NCBI RefSeq assembly: GCF_032452875.1
Contig: NC_083896.1
Coordinates: 1,798,001-1,862,000, forward strand
DNA: 64,000 bases
Reading direction: 5' to 3'
Origin: Bos javanicus
Lineage: Eukaryota > Chordata > Mammalia > Artiodactyla > Bovidae
Below the pieces are notes generated by a model. It searched no databases, had not been told where the DNA came from, and worked only from the letters and a program-made list of their open reading frames with translations. Within the stretch, counting starts at the first letter, position 1. Each line of letters starts with the position of its first letter. The position numbers and the translations under genes are program-made. Positions 32,525-43,389 of the stretch are shown here, piece after piece.

Positions 32525-34748
32525 GAGTTGTTGTTGAGCCACTAAGTAATGTCTGACTATTTGAGACCCCATGGACTGCAGCACACCAGACTTTCCTGTC
32601 CTTCACCATCTCCAAGTGTTCTCAAATTCATGTCCAAAGTTGGTGATATCATCTAACCATATAATTTTATGTCACCCTCTTCTCCTCCTGCCCTCAATGT
32701 TTCCCAGCATCAGGGTCTTTTCCAATGAGTCGGCTCTTTGCATCAGGTGGCCAAAGTATTGGAGCTTCAGCTTCAGCATCAGTCCTTCCAATGAACATTC
32801 AGAGTTTATTTCCTTTAGGATGTACTGGTTGGATCTCCTCGCAGTCCAAGAAACTCCCAAGAGTCTTCTCCAATACAATTCGAAAGCATCAGTTCTTTGG
32901 TCCTCAGCCTTCTTTATAGAAGGCTTTATGGAAGGCTCAACTCTCCCATTCATATATGACTACCAGAAAAATCATAGCTTTGACTATACAGCAAAAATCA
33001 TAGCTTTGACTATACATCAAAACTATACAGCAACACTTTGTCAGCAAAACGATGTCTATGCTTTTTAATTCACTGTCTAGAATTGTCATTGTTTTTCTTC
33101 CAAGGAGCAAACGTCTTTTAATTTTGTGGCTTCAGTTACCATCTGTAGTGATTTTGGAGCCCAGGAAAATAAAATGTTACTGTTTTTGCTTTTTCCCCTT
33201 TTATTTGCATGGAGTGATAGGACTGGATGCCATGATTTTAGTTTTCTGAATGCTGAGTTCTAAGCCAGTTTCCTTACTCTCCTCTTTCATCCTCATCAGG
33301 TTCCTTAGTTTCTCTTCACTTTCTGCCATCAGAGTGGTATCATCTGCATATCTGAGATTATTGATATTTCTTCCAGTAATCTTGATTTCTTTGGGATTGG
33401 AATGAAAACTGACCTTTTCCAGTCCTGTGGCCACTGCTGAGTTTTCCAAATTTGCTGGCATATTGAGTGCAGCACTTTCACAGCATCATCTTTCAGAATT
33501 TGAAATAGCTCCACTGGAATTCCATCACCTCCACTAGCTTTGTTCGTAGTGATGCTTTCTAAGGCCCACTTGACTTCACATTCCAGGATATCTGGCTCTA
33601 GGTGAGTGATCACACCATAATGATTATCTGGGTCATGAAGATCTTTTTTGTACAGTTCTGTGTATTCCTGCCACCTCTTCTTAATATCTTCTGCTTCTGT
33701 TAGGTCCATACCATTTCTGTCCTTTATCGAGCCCATCTTTGCATGAAATGTTCCCTTGGTATCTCTTATTTTCTTGAAGAGTTCTCTAGTCTTTCCCATT
33801 CTAATGTTTTCTTCTATTTCTTTGCATTGATCACTGAGGAAGGCTTTCTTATCTCTTCTTGCTATTCTTTGGAATTCTGCATTCAGATGTTTATATCTTT
33901 CCTTTTCTCCTTTGCTTTTCACTTCTCTTCTTTTCACAGCTATTTGTAAGGCCTCCCCAGACAGCCATTTTGCTTTTTTGCATTTCTTTTCCATGCGGAT
34001 GGTCTTGATCCCTGTCTCCTGTATAATGCCATGAACCTCAGTCCATAGTTCATCAGGCACTCTATCTATCAGATCTAGGCCCTTAAATCCATTTCTCACT
34101 TCCACTGTATAATCATAAGGGATTTGATTTAGGTCATACCTGAATGGTTTAGTGGTTTTCCCTACTTTCTTCAATTTAAGTTTGAATTTGGTGATAAGGA
34201 GTTCATGATCTGAGCCACAGTCAGCTCCTAGTCTTGTTTTTGTTGACTGTATAGAGCTTCTCCATCTTTGGCTGCAAAGAATATAATCAATCTGATTTCG
34301 GTGTTGACCATCTGGTGATGTCCATGTGTAGAGTCTTCTCCTGTGTTGTTGAAAGAGGGTGTTTGCTATGACCAGTGCATTTTCTTGGCAAAACTCTATT
34401 AGTCTTTGCCCTGCTTCATTCCATATTCCAAGGCCAAATTTGCCTGTTACTCCAGGTGTTTCTTGACTTCCTACTTTTGCATTCCAGTCCCCTATAATGA
34501 AAAGGACATCTTTTTTGGGTGTTAGTTCTAAAAGGTCTTGTAGGTCTTCATAGAACTGTTCAACTTCAGCTTCTTCAGCGTTACTGGTTGGGGCATAGAC
34601 TTGGATTACGGTGATATTGAATGGTTTGCCTTGGAAACGAACAGAGATCATTCTGTTGTTTTTGAGATTGCATCCAAGTACTGCATTTTGAACTCTTTTG
34701 TTGACCATGATGGCCACTCCATTTCTTCTGAGGGATTCCTGCCCGCAA
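32525..34748 (-). mobile_element. BovB LINE, antisense, with endonuclease domain and RT deletion
   Basis: The longest BovB here. Its 3' tail is near 32525 and the 5' truncation near 34748, inside the endonuclease (CGQESLRRNGVAIMVNKRV). The frame runs without stops from endonuclease through linker into the RT entry. It then jumps from the PIPKK motif directly to sequence just before NINN-RYADD, so several hundred bases of RT core are missing. A 26-bp tandem expansion at 32967-33031 further disrupts the 3' part. Confidence 0.93.
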
Positions 34749-34756
34749 AATTTCAC
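33329..34756 (-). pseudogene. BovB endonuclease-linker-RT ORF with internal deletion (475 codons)
   Basis: The translation has an AP-endonuclease-like fold: VYAPTSNAEEAEVEQFYED, then IIGDWNAKVG (Asp90, Asn92), NQIDYIL (Asp157) and GSDHELL (Asp183, His184), the metal and catalytic residues of RTE endonucleases. A basic linker follows (KKCKKAKWLSGEALQIAVKR), then WPQDWKRSVFIPIPKK. After that the normal RT palm is missing and the frame shifts out beside the YADD region (around 33390-33400). The N-terminus of the endonuclease is lost by 5' truncation. RTE proteins nick target DNA and reverse-transcribe their own RNA; this copy cannot do so. Confidence 0.9.
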
Positions 34757-34961
34757 ATTTCTATTCTACAACTTACTAACAATTCAATACAATTGCTAAT
34801 TAACTAAAATTTTGTGAAAATTAAATGTGATGTTAAAGGATAATTTTCAAAAACTGATGAGAGATATAAAATGAACAAAGATTTTTATTACATCTATTGT
34901 ACACCATGAATTACAATGCAGGAAAGAAGTGTTGAAAGAAATTTGTAAAAACTATTCTATG

Positions 34962-35358
34962 TGTTAGGTAGTTAGAATAGGAAAAAGGAGTCCAGAATGG
35001 CGGTGGACAAAGACAAAGAACGAAAAAGCCCACGAAAATAGAAGAAAAGAAGCTCCAAGGACTGGAGTGAGAACCTCAGGTAAAACAAACAGCCCTCCTG
35101 GCTAGACCAATTTACCTAGGGTAGGCTCAGGGGGAGGAGAAAAAACGTATAAAATGAGGAGCCAAAATTGGGCTGGGGCTTCTCTTCTCTTAGTGTCTTT
35201 TGGGTTGGCCCACCCTCTTGCCTTGAGGATGTATTTTCCTTTGCTTTCTAAATGAAACTGAACTGTAACACGGAGCTGTAACACTGGTCCATCTGTCCAT
35301 CCCTTCAAATTTTTGTCGTGATGAGACAGAACCAAGGAAATTACAAACTCCTCCGACA
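34962..35358 (+). mobile_element. Solo LTR of an endogenous retrovirus (397 bp)
   Basis: Starts TGTTAGG and ends CTCCGACA (TG...CA ends), flanked by a 4-bp TATG duplication (34958-34961, 35359-35362). It has a TATAAAA box at 35148-35154 inside the GC-poor middle. Downstream there is a degenerate polyadenylation region (CTTTCTAAATGAAACTGAAC where AATAAA would be expected). There is no adjacent gag/pol/env, so it is probably a recombined solo LTR. A 4-bp duplication is typical of class I (gamma-type) elements. The family name is not known to me. Confidence 0.72.
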
Positions 35359-35362
35359 TATG

Positions 35363-36245
35363 CATAGAGCAATAGTTGATTTTATTTCAACAGTGCACAT
35401 CTAATTTACATTCCCATAGATAAGAATTGTTTTCATTGCTGTCAGTTTGTGACAAATTAACTTCTATCTCCACAGAGTTATAAAGTAGCCTAGTTAAAGT
35501 CCTTCATGATGGAATTACTCATGATGGAATTAAACAATTCCTGGGCCTTCAACCTTTTATTGCAAGAATATCCAGTTACCTCTTGCCTATTTCAAAGTCT
35601 TAAATTTTTCTCTATAATGATAAAATCTATAGTTTAACCTTAGCACAGTTAAGGAAGGCAGAATAAAGAACATATTTGCTGATGTTACAGAGGAAGAAAT
35701 TACATCTCTTTTATGTCTTGTGCTTAATGTTTTTAACAAATAAAAAATAATAAAGCAAACAAAAATATCAATAACTGTGAGGAAGACATTTTAAATATTA
35801 ATACTAGTTTCACTTTAGTTATTCAAAATACAAATTCAAAAAATGCAATAACTAGTAACTAAATGCAAAATAGAAACTTGTGTGCTTTGCTTATGCACAA
35901 AGGGCATAAGCTCCATCAAATGAAAATAGAGATTTATTTTTAAAGATTTGAAATTATTCCAATCAATTTGTTTTCTCTTGAATGAAAGAACATGTATTCC
36001 CATGTTAGTAAGTCAAGCCACAGAAGTCCAGGAAGATCAAGTGGAAACATGGGTTGTTCTTCTTTAATGTAAACAGCCTAAAAGTAACATCCAAAGGACT
36101 CTGAAAGCAATTTCCTTGCACTGTTGACATTTGGTTGACTTATTTGATTTAAGATTAATTTATTCTTCTGTCTACAGGTTTGATGCATTTTAATTTTCAA
36201 ACAATAGTTTGTTTAGCAAGCTTTAATTATATATCCTTAAAAAAA
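35363..36245. other. Intergenic stretch, nothing recognised
   Basis: AT-rich sequence after the LTR with no recognised gene or repeat. Confidence 0.5.
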
Positions 36246-36247
36246 AA

Positions 36248-36457
36248 TTGTTGTTCAGTCATGTCCAACTCTTTGAAACTCCATGAACTAAGCCAGCCAA
36301 GTTTGTCTGTCCACAGAATTCTCCAAGCAAGAATACTGGAGTGGGTAGCCATTCCCTTCTCCAGGGGATCTTCTCAACTCTGGGATAGAACCTGTGTCTC
36401 TTGTGTCTCCTGAAAGGCAGGCAGATTCTTTACTGTCTGAGCCACCAGGGCAGTCCC
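36248..36457 (-). mobile_element. Bov-tA SINE, antisense
   Basis: Starts GTTGTTCAGTCATGTCCAAC and ends at the head TTTACTGTCTGAGCCACCAG. An A-run precedes it. No clean target duplication. Confidence 0.88.
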
Positions 36458-36849
36458 TTACTAAGTGCCTAAAACCACACTAAGTAGTTTTATCTTCTAC
36501 CATTCAACACTATGAAAAATGCTACAATTAAATCAAATTGTAATCAGACCTTCCTTAGACTTCAACCATAAGTGAAAAGATCAAAGCAAAACTGCTGAAG
36601 TAAACTGATAGGAAAGCTAAGTGGATAAGACAGCACTGGAAAATGGTCACTTCTTGGACTTGGATTTCCAAAGGCATCAAGAGCTAAACAGTATACTCTC
36701 CTGTGGCACATTTACGCCCCAATACAGATTCACAAGCCTCATAGAAGTCTCTGTAGAGTTCACACAAATATGATGCTCATTCACTTTTCTATAACTGTGC
36801 CAAAACAGAATTCCAAACCTTGTCACATTAATTTCCACTACCTGAATCT

Positions 36850-37015
36850 CACCGCTAGCCCCTCCTTCCCGACTAGACTGAGTCCTTTTGAGGGCAAAAT
36901 ATGTGTCTTGTACTTATGTAGGCACCATGTACATGTTCTTAGCACCTAGAGTGGCTAGCATAGAGTAGGCACATGAAAGGTTTGTTGACAGGTTAAACGA
37001 ATGAAGAAATAATAA
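36850..37015 (+). mobile_element. L2/MIR-type 3' remnant
   Basis: GAGGGCAAAATATGTGTCTT, CACCTAGAGTGGCTAGCATA and GTAGGCACATGAAAGGTTTG follow the pattern of LINE2/MIR 3' ends (core domain then short tail). Very old. Confidence 0.5.
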
Positions 37016-37212
37016 GTTAAAAATAAAAAAGAAACAATTAGAGATTTTTCTGAGTTATCAAAAAACCTGTGGGATCTGATGCCATCTCTTGACAGTGTCA
37101 GACCTGGATTGAATTATGGGACACCTGTTGGCATCTAGGAATTGTTGAGTGTGTGGGAACCCACCCCCAAACACACATATGTTTTGGAGCTGGGTACTAG
37201 AATTATATTAGC

Positions 37213-37425
37213 AGGGCTTCCCAGGTGGCTCAGTGGTAAAAAATTTGCCTGTCAATGCAGGAGACATGGGTTTGATCTTTGGGTTGGGAAGATCCCCTGG
37301 AGAAGGAAATGGCAACCCACTCCAGTATTCTTGCGTGGGAAATCCCATGGACAGAGGAGCCTGGTGGGTCACAGTCCATGGCGTCACAAGAGTCAGACAC
37401 AGCTTAGCAACCACACAGCAGCAGG
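37213..37425 (+). mobile_element. Bov-tA SINE
   Basis: Sense copy with head GGGCTTCCCAGGTGGCTCAG, body GGAGAAGGAAATGGCAACCC and end CAGACACAGCTTAGCAACC. Short open frames through it are not genes. Confidence 0.9.
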
Positions 37426-37903
37426 AGCCTCAGACAGTCTGACCACAGGGAGATAAAACCTAATTAGGCTGACAAAAAACCCATCTTCCTAGATGATCTT
37501 CTTTGCCATAAATTGATATACTATGCCCTGCATTTACATACCCGTCTTTATAATACAGCTTTGTTAGTGTAATGGAGCAAAACTTGTCATCCAAAAATAT
37601 CTCTTTGGCATGTGGATTATTTCCTGTTAAAAACAATCAAGGCCCAAAAGACTCAAGATGAAACTTTATCCTTCTCCCTAAATGTCTAAAAGAATTTAGA
37701 GAGAGGGCATGTTTCAGCACCTGAAAAGAATATGGGCCAGTTGTGGTGGGGGAAACTTTGCCTCTCCCCCTTTTTTAAATCAGTCATTGAAGGTTCTCAT
37801 TTTCCCTGTAACAGCAAGAGGTTTTTGCAAGTCTTTTAGCCACCAGTTAAATGATCAGGTGAAAAACTTTAGATAGGAGTCTGTCATCAAAAGTAAATTC
37901 AGT

Positions 37904-38190
37904 TGGAACTTCCCTAGTCATCCAGTGGTTAAGATCCCACACCTCTGTGCAAGGGACACAGTTTGGCTCCCTGGTCTAGGAAGATTCCATATGCTGTGAG
38001 GCAACTAAGCCCATGCATCAAAACTACTGAGCCTGTGCTCCAGAGCTGTGCTCCCCAGCAAGAGAAGCCACCAAACAAGAAGCCGTACTCGACCATAACG
38101 AAGAGGAGCCCCTCCTCACTGCAACTAGAGAAAGCCCACATGCAGCAATGAAGACCCAGCGTGGCCAGAAATAAAATAAATTTTTAAAAA
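37904..38190 (+). mobile_element. CHR-type tRNA SINE
   Basis: Starts GGAACTTCCCTAGTCATCCA (tRNA-like head, GTTAAGATCCC). The middle carries GGCAACTAAGCCCATGC, and it ends GAAGACCCAGCGTGGCC plus an A-rich tail. This is a cetartiodactyl-wide SINE, older than Bov-tA. Confidence 0.85.
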
Positions 38191-38289
38191 TAAAAATTGA
38201 AAAAAATATACAGTTCTATGAAGTGGCTCAAAATCTGAATCAAACTGAAAACAGGAAGGCAAGGGATTGAAATATTATTTTATGAGCCT

Positions 38290-38755
38290 CTCTCACCCCT
38301 AAATGTGAGTCACTCCATGGGCTGAGGGAAAGGAGGGCAGGAGGCCAAGCTACCATTTGAGTGAAGCCACGGCTGGATTGGATCAGATATGGTTCTGACA
38401 GTGCCCCACTGTCTCTGTCCGGCCCAGCAAACATTTATCTGCCAAACATTTACTTTTCCACCTCCATGTTAACTGCCTTCCTCCTCTTTGAGGTCCCAAA
38501 CCACAATCCCCACTATTCTCTTTGGCCTTTAGCTGAAGATGGTATTTAAGGTGAGAGCTTTAGCGATTTTGTTAAGTTACTCATATTAAGGTGAGAGCTT
38601 CAGCGATTTTGCTGTTTTCCTGGGTCTTTTCCAGGCATACATGTTATTAAACTTTTGGGCGATTTTCTCCTGTTAACCTGTCTCATGTAAACTTAATTCT
38701 TAGGCCAGTCAGAACTTAGAAGGGCAGAGGTTAATGTCTTCTTCCCTGATACTAG
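38290..38755 (+). mobile_element. LTR-like sequence
   Basis: CATACATGTTATTAAACTTT followed by CTCCTGTTAACCTGTCTCAT and AATTCTTAGGCCAGTCAGAA resembles the R-U5 part of an artiodactyl endogenous-retrovirus LTR. A TATTTAAGG box near 38543 and an internal duplicated 26-bp motif lie upstream. Boundaries are uncertain. Confidence 0.5.
38546..38611. repeat. 26-bp direct repeat with 40-bp period
   Basis: TTAAGGTGAGAGCTTTAGCG at 38546 recurs at 38586 with one substitution, including the following ATTTTG. It sits in the promoter-proximal part of the LTR-like element. Confidence 0.88.
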
Positions 38756-38759
38756 CACG

Positions 38760-39541
38760 TATCAGCATCTCAAGTTTAATCAGCTCTCGGGCCCCATCCA
38801 CAGTGAGCCTCTGAATGCCAGACCCTCGTGAAGGTGGGTGCCCCTGGAGACACCTGGCAGGCCTGGCACTTGGGGCCTCTCCTGGAAGCAGTCTGAATTC
38901 CTTATGCTTCTCCTTTATAGTCTTTGACTAGGAGGAAATGGCCATCATGAAAGCACAAGAGAGTATTCACGGAGTGGTAGATGTAACGGGAGCCAGGGAC
39001 AGGTTTTTGGGCACATCACAGGGGCAATCCAAAAAACAAAAAGGAGCTCAAACAGACAGAGCTGAAAGCTCCATTTGGACAGTGGAGAATTTCTAGAAGA
39101 AAGTGGCCAACAGTCTAACATTATAGGAGGTCAAGTGTGACGAAGGTTGAGCAGAGGCTACTGGCTTTAGCACCTGCTTGTTGCTCATTAGGAAGCACAG
39201 TGCTTGGAGCATGGGGAGGATGAAAGTGAGGGGAGAGTAAAGCAGTGTCACTTCATCTAGGCCATCCTTCACTGAAGCTGGCTGGGAAGGGAAATAAGAT
39301 AGATGAGGTGCAAACTAGAGGAGGGTGGAGAAGTTTCCCTGGACTTTGAGGTTCTCCCCTAATTGCTGCAAGAAGGAAGAGCTTGTCTGGACTACAGCTC
39401 CCATGAGCCTCCAAGTCTTCTTCTCCCTGGGGCTGGGGTGGGAACTGTCTCTTCACCACTCTTGCAGCACTGGGAGGGCATGCACAGCTGCAGGGTGGGT
39501 CTTAGATGAGCTCTTCTTTTTTCTCTGTTTGCTCACTTATG
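38760..39541. other. Intergenic stretch, nothing recognised
   Basis: Mixed-composition sequence with no recognised exon or repeat. Open frames on both strands look random. Confidence 0.45.
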
Positions 39542-39553
39542 AATATAGTTGCC

Positions 39554-39717
39554 CCCCCCCACCTTTTTTTTTTTGGTTGCCTGTGCCAGTCTTCATTGTG
39601 GCATGTAGGCTCTTAGTTGTGGCATGTGGGATCTAGTTCTCTGACCAGGGATCATACCCAGGCCCCCTGCCTTGGGAGCTCAGAGTCTTAGCCACTGCAC
39701 CACCAGGGAAATCCCCC
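39554..39717 (-). mobile_element. CHR-type tRNA SINE, antisense
   Basis: T-run on the left, body GGCATGTAGGCTCTTAGTTG, and tRNA-like head on the right (CTTAGCCACTGCACCACCAG). A perfect 12-bp target duplication, AATATAGTTGCC, lies at 39542-39553 and 39718-39729. Confidence 0.88.
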
Positions 39718-40083
39718 AATATAGTTGCCTTCTGAACCAACTGAAACCATTTATTGCTTAAGGAAACAAGTCTCCTGACAGTAGTTTCTTGTATCAGAGA
39801 GAGACCTGTGACTACTTCTGGGTGCCTGGGTCACAAAGGCTGGGGTTCTGCAGCCCCACCTTCACTTGGCTCCTCTGTGTCAATCCTGGTCTCCCTGTGC
39901 TTATGGCCAGTAGACATCTTCTCTCTTGATTAGGGACAGTGTCAACCAGGAGCTGACTTTGGGCCAGGTGGCCGTGGGTTCAGATTCCTCCCTTGGATGG
40001 GCGACAGGGCAGCACCCTGGTGCATGATGTAATGAGCATTAGTGGCAAAGAGAGCTGTAAGCATGGCAACTCTCTCTTTTTTT

Positions 40084-40350
40084 CTGCTGCTGCTGCTAAG
40101 TCGCTTCAGTCATGTCTGACTCTGTGCAACCCCATAGACGGCAGCCCACCAGGCTCCCCCGTCCCTGGGATTCTCCAGGCAAGAACACTGGAGTGGGTTG
40201 CCACTTCCTTCTCCAATGCATGAAAGTGAAAGTGAAGTTGCCCAGTTGTGTCCAACTCTTAGCGACCCCATGGACTGCCGCCCACCAGGCTCCTCCATCC
40301 ATGGGATCTTCCAGGCAAGAGTACTGGAGTGGGGTGCCATTGCCTTCTCC
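40084..40350 (-). mobile_element. Bov-A2 SINE, antisense
   Basis: Complete dimer reading CTGCTGCTGCTAAGTCGCTT to GGTGCCATTGCCTTCTCC. It is paired head to head with the sense copy at 40424. Confidence 0.93.
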
Positions 40351-40423
40351 GTGATCTTTTTTTTTTTTTCTTTTTTCCTGGACACCATTAAAGTTTATAT
40401 TCAAATGTCTGTCTTTAAATATG

Positions 40424-40627
40424 ATCCATGGGGTTGCTAAGAGTCAGACACGACTGAGCAACTTCACTTTCACTTTTCACTTTCATGCATTGGAGAAGGA
40501 AATGGCAACCTACTCCAGTGTTCTTGCCTGGAGAATCCCAGGGACGGGGGAGCCTGGTGGGCTGCCGTCTATGGGGTCGCACAGAGTCGGACGTGATTGA
40601 AGCGACTTAGCAGCAGCAGCAGCAGCA
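40424..40627 (+). mobile_element. Bov-A2 SINE, 5'-truncated, sense
   Basis: Begins inside monomer 1 (TCCATGGGGTTGCTAAGAGT) and contains all of monomer 2 to the AGCAGCAGC tail. It is the complement of most of the copy at 40084-40350, leaving only about 73 bp between them. Confidence 0.92.
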
Positions 40628-40639
40628 AGGGCCTGTGAA

Positions 40640-41335
40640 GAGTACAAGGAGAAATTAAAACTTATACCCGCACAAAATCTTTTACATGGGTGTTCATAGC
40701 AGCATTATTCATAAGAGACCCAAGATGGAAACAATCCATACGTCTATCAATGATGAATGGATAAATAAAATGTGATACAACTGGGTCTCTGTATTCTTGG
40801 ATGTGATTCCTTAGGGGACTGGCTGTATTCATTGTACTACACCAGTTTTATAAGGGAGTTGAACATTCATGGATTTTTGTGGGGGCTCCTGGAGCCAATC
40901 CCCTGCAGATACCAAGGGACAACTGTATAACCCTATGATGTAGAATATTACTTGGAAATAAAAAAGAATGAATTACCAATACTTAGAAGGATGAACCTTG
41001 AAAATAAGTGTGCTAAGTAAAAGAAGTCATTCACCAAAAGTCACATATTCTATGATTTCATTTATATGCAATGTACAAAAAATGCAAATTCACAGAAAAA
41101 GGAAGTTGATTAACTGTTGCCTACACCTGTGGAGACTGAAGGGTTGGGGAGTGGATAATGATGGAAGTTTAGGGTTTTCTTTTTGGGGTAATGCATTTTT
41201 TTTCCCAAATGTTCTAAAGTTGACTGTAGTAATGGTTGCACAACTCTGTGAATCTACTGATAGCCTTTGAATCCTACACTTTAGATGGGTGAATTGGAGG
41301 GTATGTGAATTATATCTCAATAAAGCTGTTGGTAA
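40640..41335 (+). mobile_element. Old L1 3' end, interrupted by a Tigger
   Basis: GGTGTTCATAGCAGCATTAT, GATGGAAACAATCCATACGT and GATGAATGGATAAATAAAAT, then after the insert TACTTGGAAATAAAAAAGAA and the terminal TATATCTCAATAAAGCTG, are the end of an old L1. Sense orientation, no coding capacity. Confidence 0.75.
40778..40925 (+). mobile_element. Tigger/MER2-like internally deleted DNA transposon
   Basis: About 148 bp with termini CAACTGGGTCTCTGTATTC and GATACCAAGGGACAACTG, which are inverted relatives. A TA dinucleotide lies on each side (40776-40777 and 40926-40927), as expected for Tc1/mariner-type insertion. The middle CTGGAGCCAATCCCCTGCAG is typical of the family. No transposase. Confidence 0.7.
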
Positions 41336-41459
41336 AAATGCCAGTGGAGAGGCCTCCCAGGTACCTTAATTTTGGCCTGCAGTAGCTGAGGAGTCCCAGG
41401 ATGTGAGCCTTTCTGGGGAACCCTATCCATGATGGCAGGCAACTCTGCTGGTTGTAAAA

Positions 41460-41735
41460 CCTCAGATGAGTTACTTCACTTCTCTGAGTGTGTTTTTTCC
41501 TTTGTGATCTGGGGATGAGAATAATACTGTCCCCATGATAACACAATATATGTTATTTACAGTGCCTGGAAGGTGGAAAGATTTGGGTAAATGTTGGCTA
41601 GCACTATTATCAGTGAAATGAAGATAATAATACAGATCTCACAAGGTTGCTCTGATCCCAAAATGAGTTAATGTGATGAATTACTTAACACTGTACCTGG
41701 GACATCAACAATGATCAATAAATGGTAGATAGGGA
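41460..41735 (+). mobile_element. MIR SINE remnants (two adjacent)
   Basis: GAGTTACTTCACTTCTCTGA with GATCTGGGGATGAGAATAAT is one MIR core. GAAATGAAGATAATAATACA, ACAAGGTTGCTCTGATC and GATCAATAAATGGTAGA is another. Both are sense and strongly diverged. Confidence 0.65.
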
Positions 41736-41739
41736 GGGG

Positions 41740-42845
41740 AAATTATCCTTGGGATTGTTGCTGTTATGATTTTAGTGTGATTCAGGACTAGGAAGGGGTA
41801 AGGATGGGGAAAGAATTTGAAAATCTCAGTCCTCATATGCACACACGATTTTTAAAATTAACAAAGAACCTAGGTTGTCTTTGGTTTTAAATTATGGCTC
41901 CAGCATCACCCAGCCCTCAGGGTCATGGTTTATGGTTCTTCCTGGCTGCCTCAGGCAAGGCGAAGGAACTTCAGTGCTGAAGGTGCTTCCTGTCTTAAGA
42001 GGTGCTGGACAGGAGCAGGGAGATGGAGGCTGACAGGGACCCTCCCTGACCTTGTCTGGCTCCCTCTGCACCAGACAGACCCATAGGTCTGCTCTGCAGA
42101 CTACGGGGAAGTTGGGGTGCCCTTGGGAAGACTTGCTCAGAGTGGCTTTGAACTTGACTGAGTAATTTTCCAAGGTGAGGAGGACTCTCTCCTGTTGTTG
42201 CCTCCCTGCTCTTCCCAATATGGTTTAGTTGTGCTGGTTTGGAGGGATTTGCTTTGGTTTTTACCTCTTCCTTCATTTTCTCTGCTTTTATTGCCTGCTT
42301 TTACTGCCTGAAAGCCCAGTTCCGTCGTGAATTACTTGTTAGAGAAATAGCAAGAGGTTATTTTTTGACCTCTGGCTCCCAAATCTTCATTTGTCTCCTC
42401 TGTTTTCACTCTAATGCCTCTGGAAGGAGCCATCAGAGCCAAACTCTTCTTCCAGAGGGAGCAGAGTCACACTGTTGCTAAGGATCCTGGAGGGCAATGT
42501 CCTGAGATGCTCCTGTAGATATGGGGCTTAGACAGTCTAACCTTTTCTAGCTCCTGTTGTGCATTAACAAGGTTTTCCTTGAAGAAAGAACAGGTACTTC
42601 AGGGCCAGAAGGGTCTGGAGAGATCAGCTTTCCTGCCTTCCCATCTGTCCTGCCTCCATCTGTTCTTAGGTAAGTCTTGCCCCATTTCCCCCTATTTTTG
42701 TGGGGGTTCACACCATATATCCAATGCATATGCAATTCCTATTAGTTTCAACTCTCAAAATCTGCTCAGCTCACATCTGCTCCCTTTTCACCAACTGCAA
42801 TCACACTAGTCCATACCACTGTCAACTTAAAAAGTAGTCAAAACC
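41740..42845. other. Intergenic stretch, nothing recognised
   Basis: Moderate GC. Open frames such as 41892-42218 (minus) and 42239-42481 (plus) show no domain. No repeat family was recognised. Confidence 0.45.
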
Positions 42846-42849
42846 TAGA

Positions 42850-43315
42850 TGTTGAGAGTTATGTTTTATTTGGTGGAAATTTTTAGGATTCAAGCCTGGG
42901 AGACAGCTTCTCAAGAGACCCTGAGAAAACCGCTCCAAGGAGGCGGAGAGGGGAGAGCATGTCTGCAGCAAAGGGCAAGTAGTTTGAGCATCAAAAGATT
43001 ATTGTTAATTAAGTAAAACCAGATATCTCAAGTGAAGGAATTTAGGGAAGATGCAAGAGTCTGGGCTTACTGAAATCATTCCTTTCACAAGCATCTCAGC
43101 TACCTGGGGCCAGCCTCTTGAGATTTGATTTTTCACATCCTTAGTTCCTTGCTCACTGTAGGGAGTGGCGGCAGCTTGTGGTGGCAGCTTGAGGGCTGCT
43201 GGATAGCAGGCATTGTTCTTCCTGGGCTCAGAAATTCACATTTGGAGTGCTGGAATCACAGATGGCTGTGATTCCTTGTTTATTGATATGGCAGGAACTG
43301 CTCTATTTCACACCA
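42850..43315 (-). mobile_element. Possible LTR-like repeat, antisense
   Basis: Begins TGTTGAGAGTTATG with TTTTATTTGG immediately after (AATAAA on the minus strand), followed by GGGAGACAGCTTCTCAAGAG. The arrangement suggests the 3' end of an LTR or similar retroelement in antisense. Right boundary and family unknown. Confidence 0.35.
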
Positions 43316-43389
43316 CCAATTCTCATTTGGATTTTTAAAATAGTCTTATCATGAATCTTTCTGTGTAAAAAATTTGTAAGCTGAAACCT

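Noticed and set aside
34962..35358. LTR as part of a complete provirus
   Set aside because: No gag, pol or env and no second LTR nearby in the window; best read as a solo LTR.
41892..42276. Overlapping minus-strand frames of 108 and 93 codons
   Set aside because: Low-complexity proline/serine-rich translations, no domain, no splice context.
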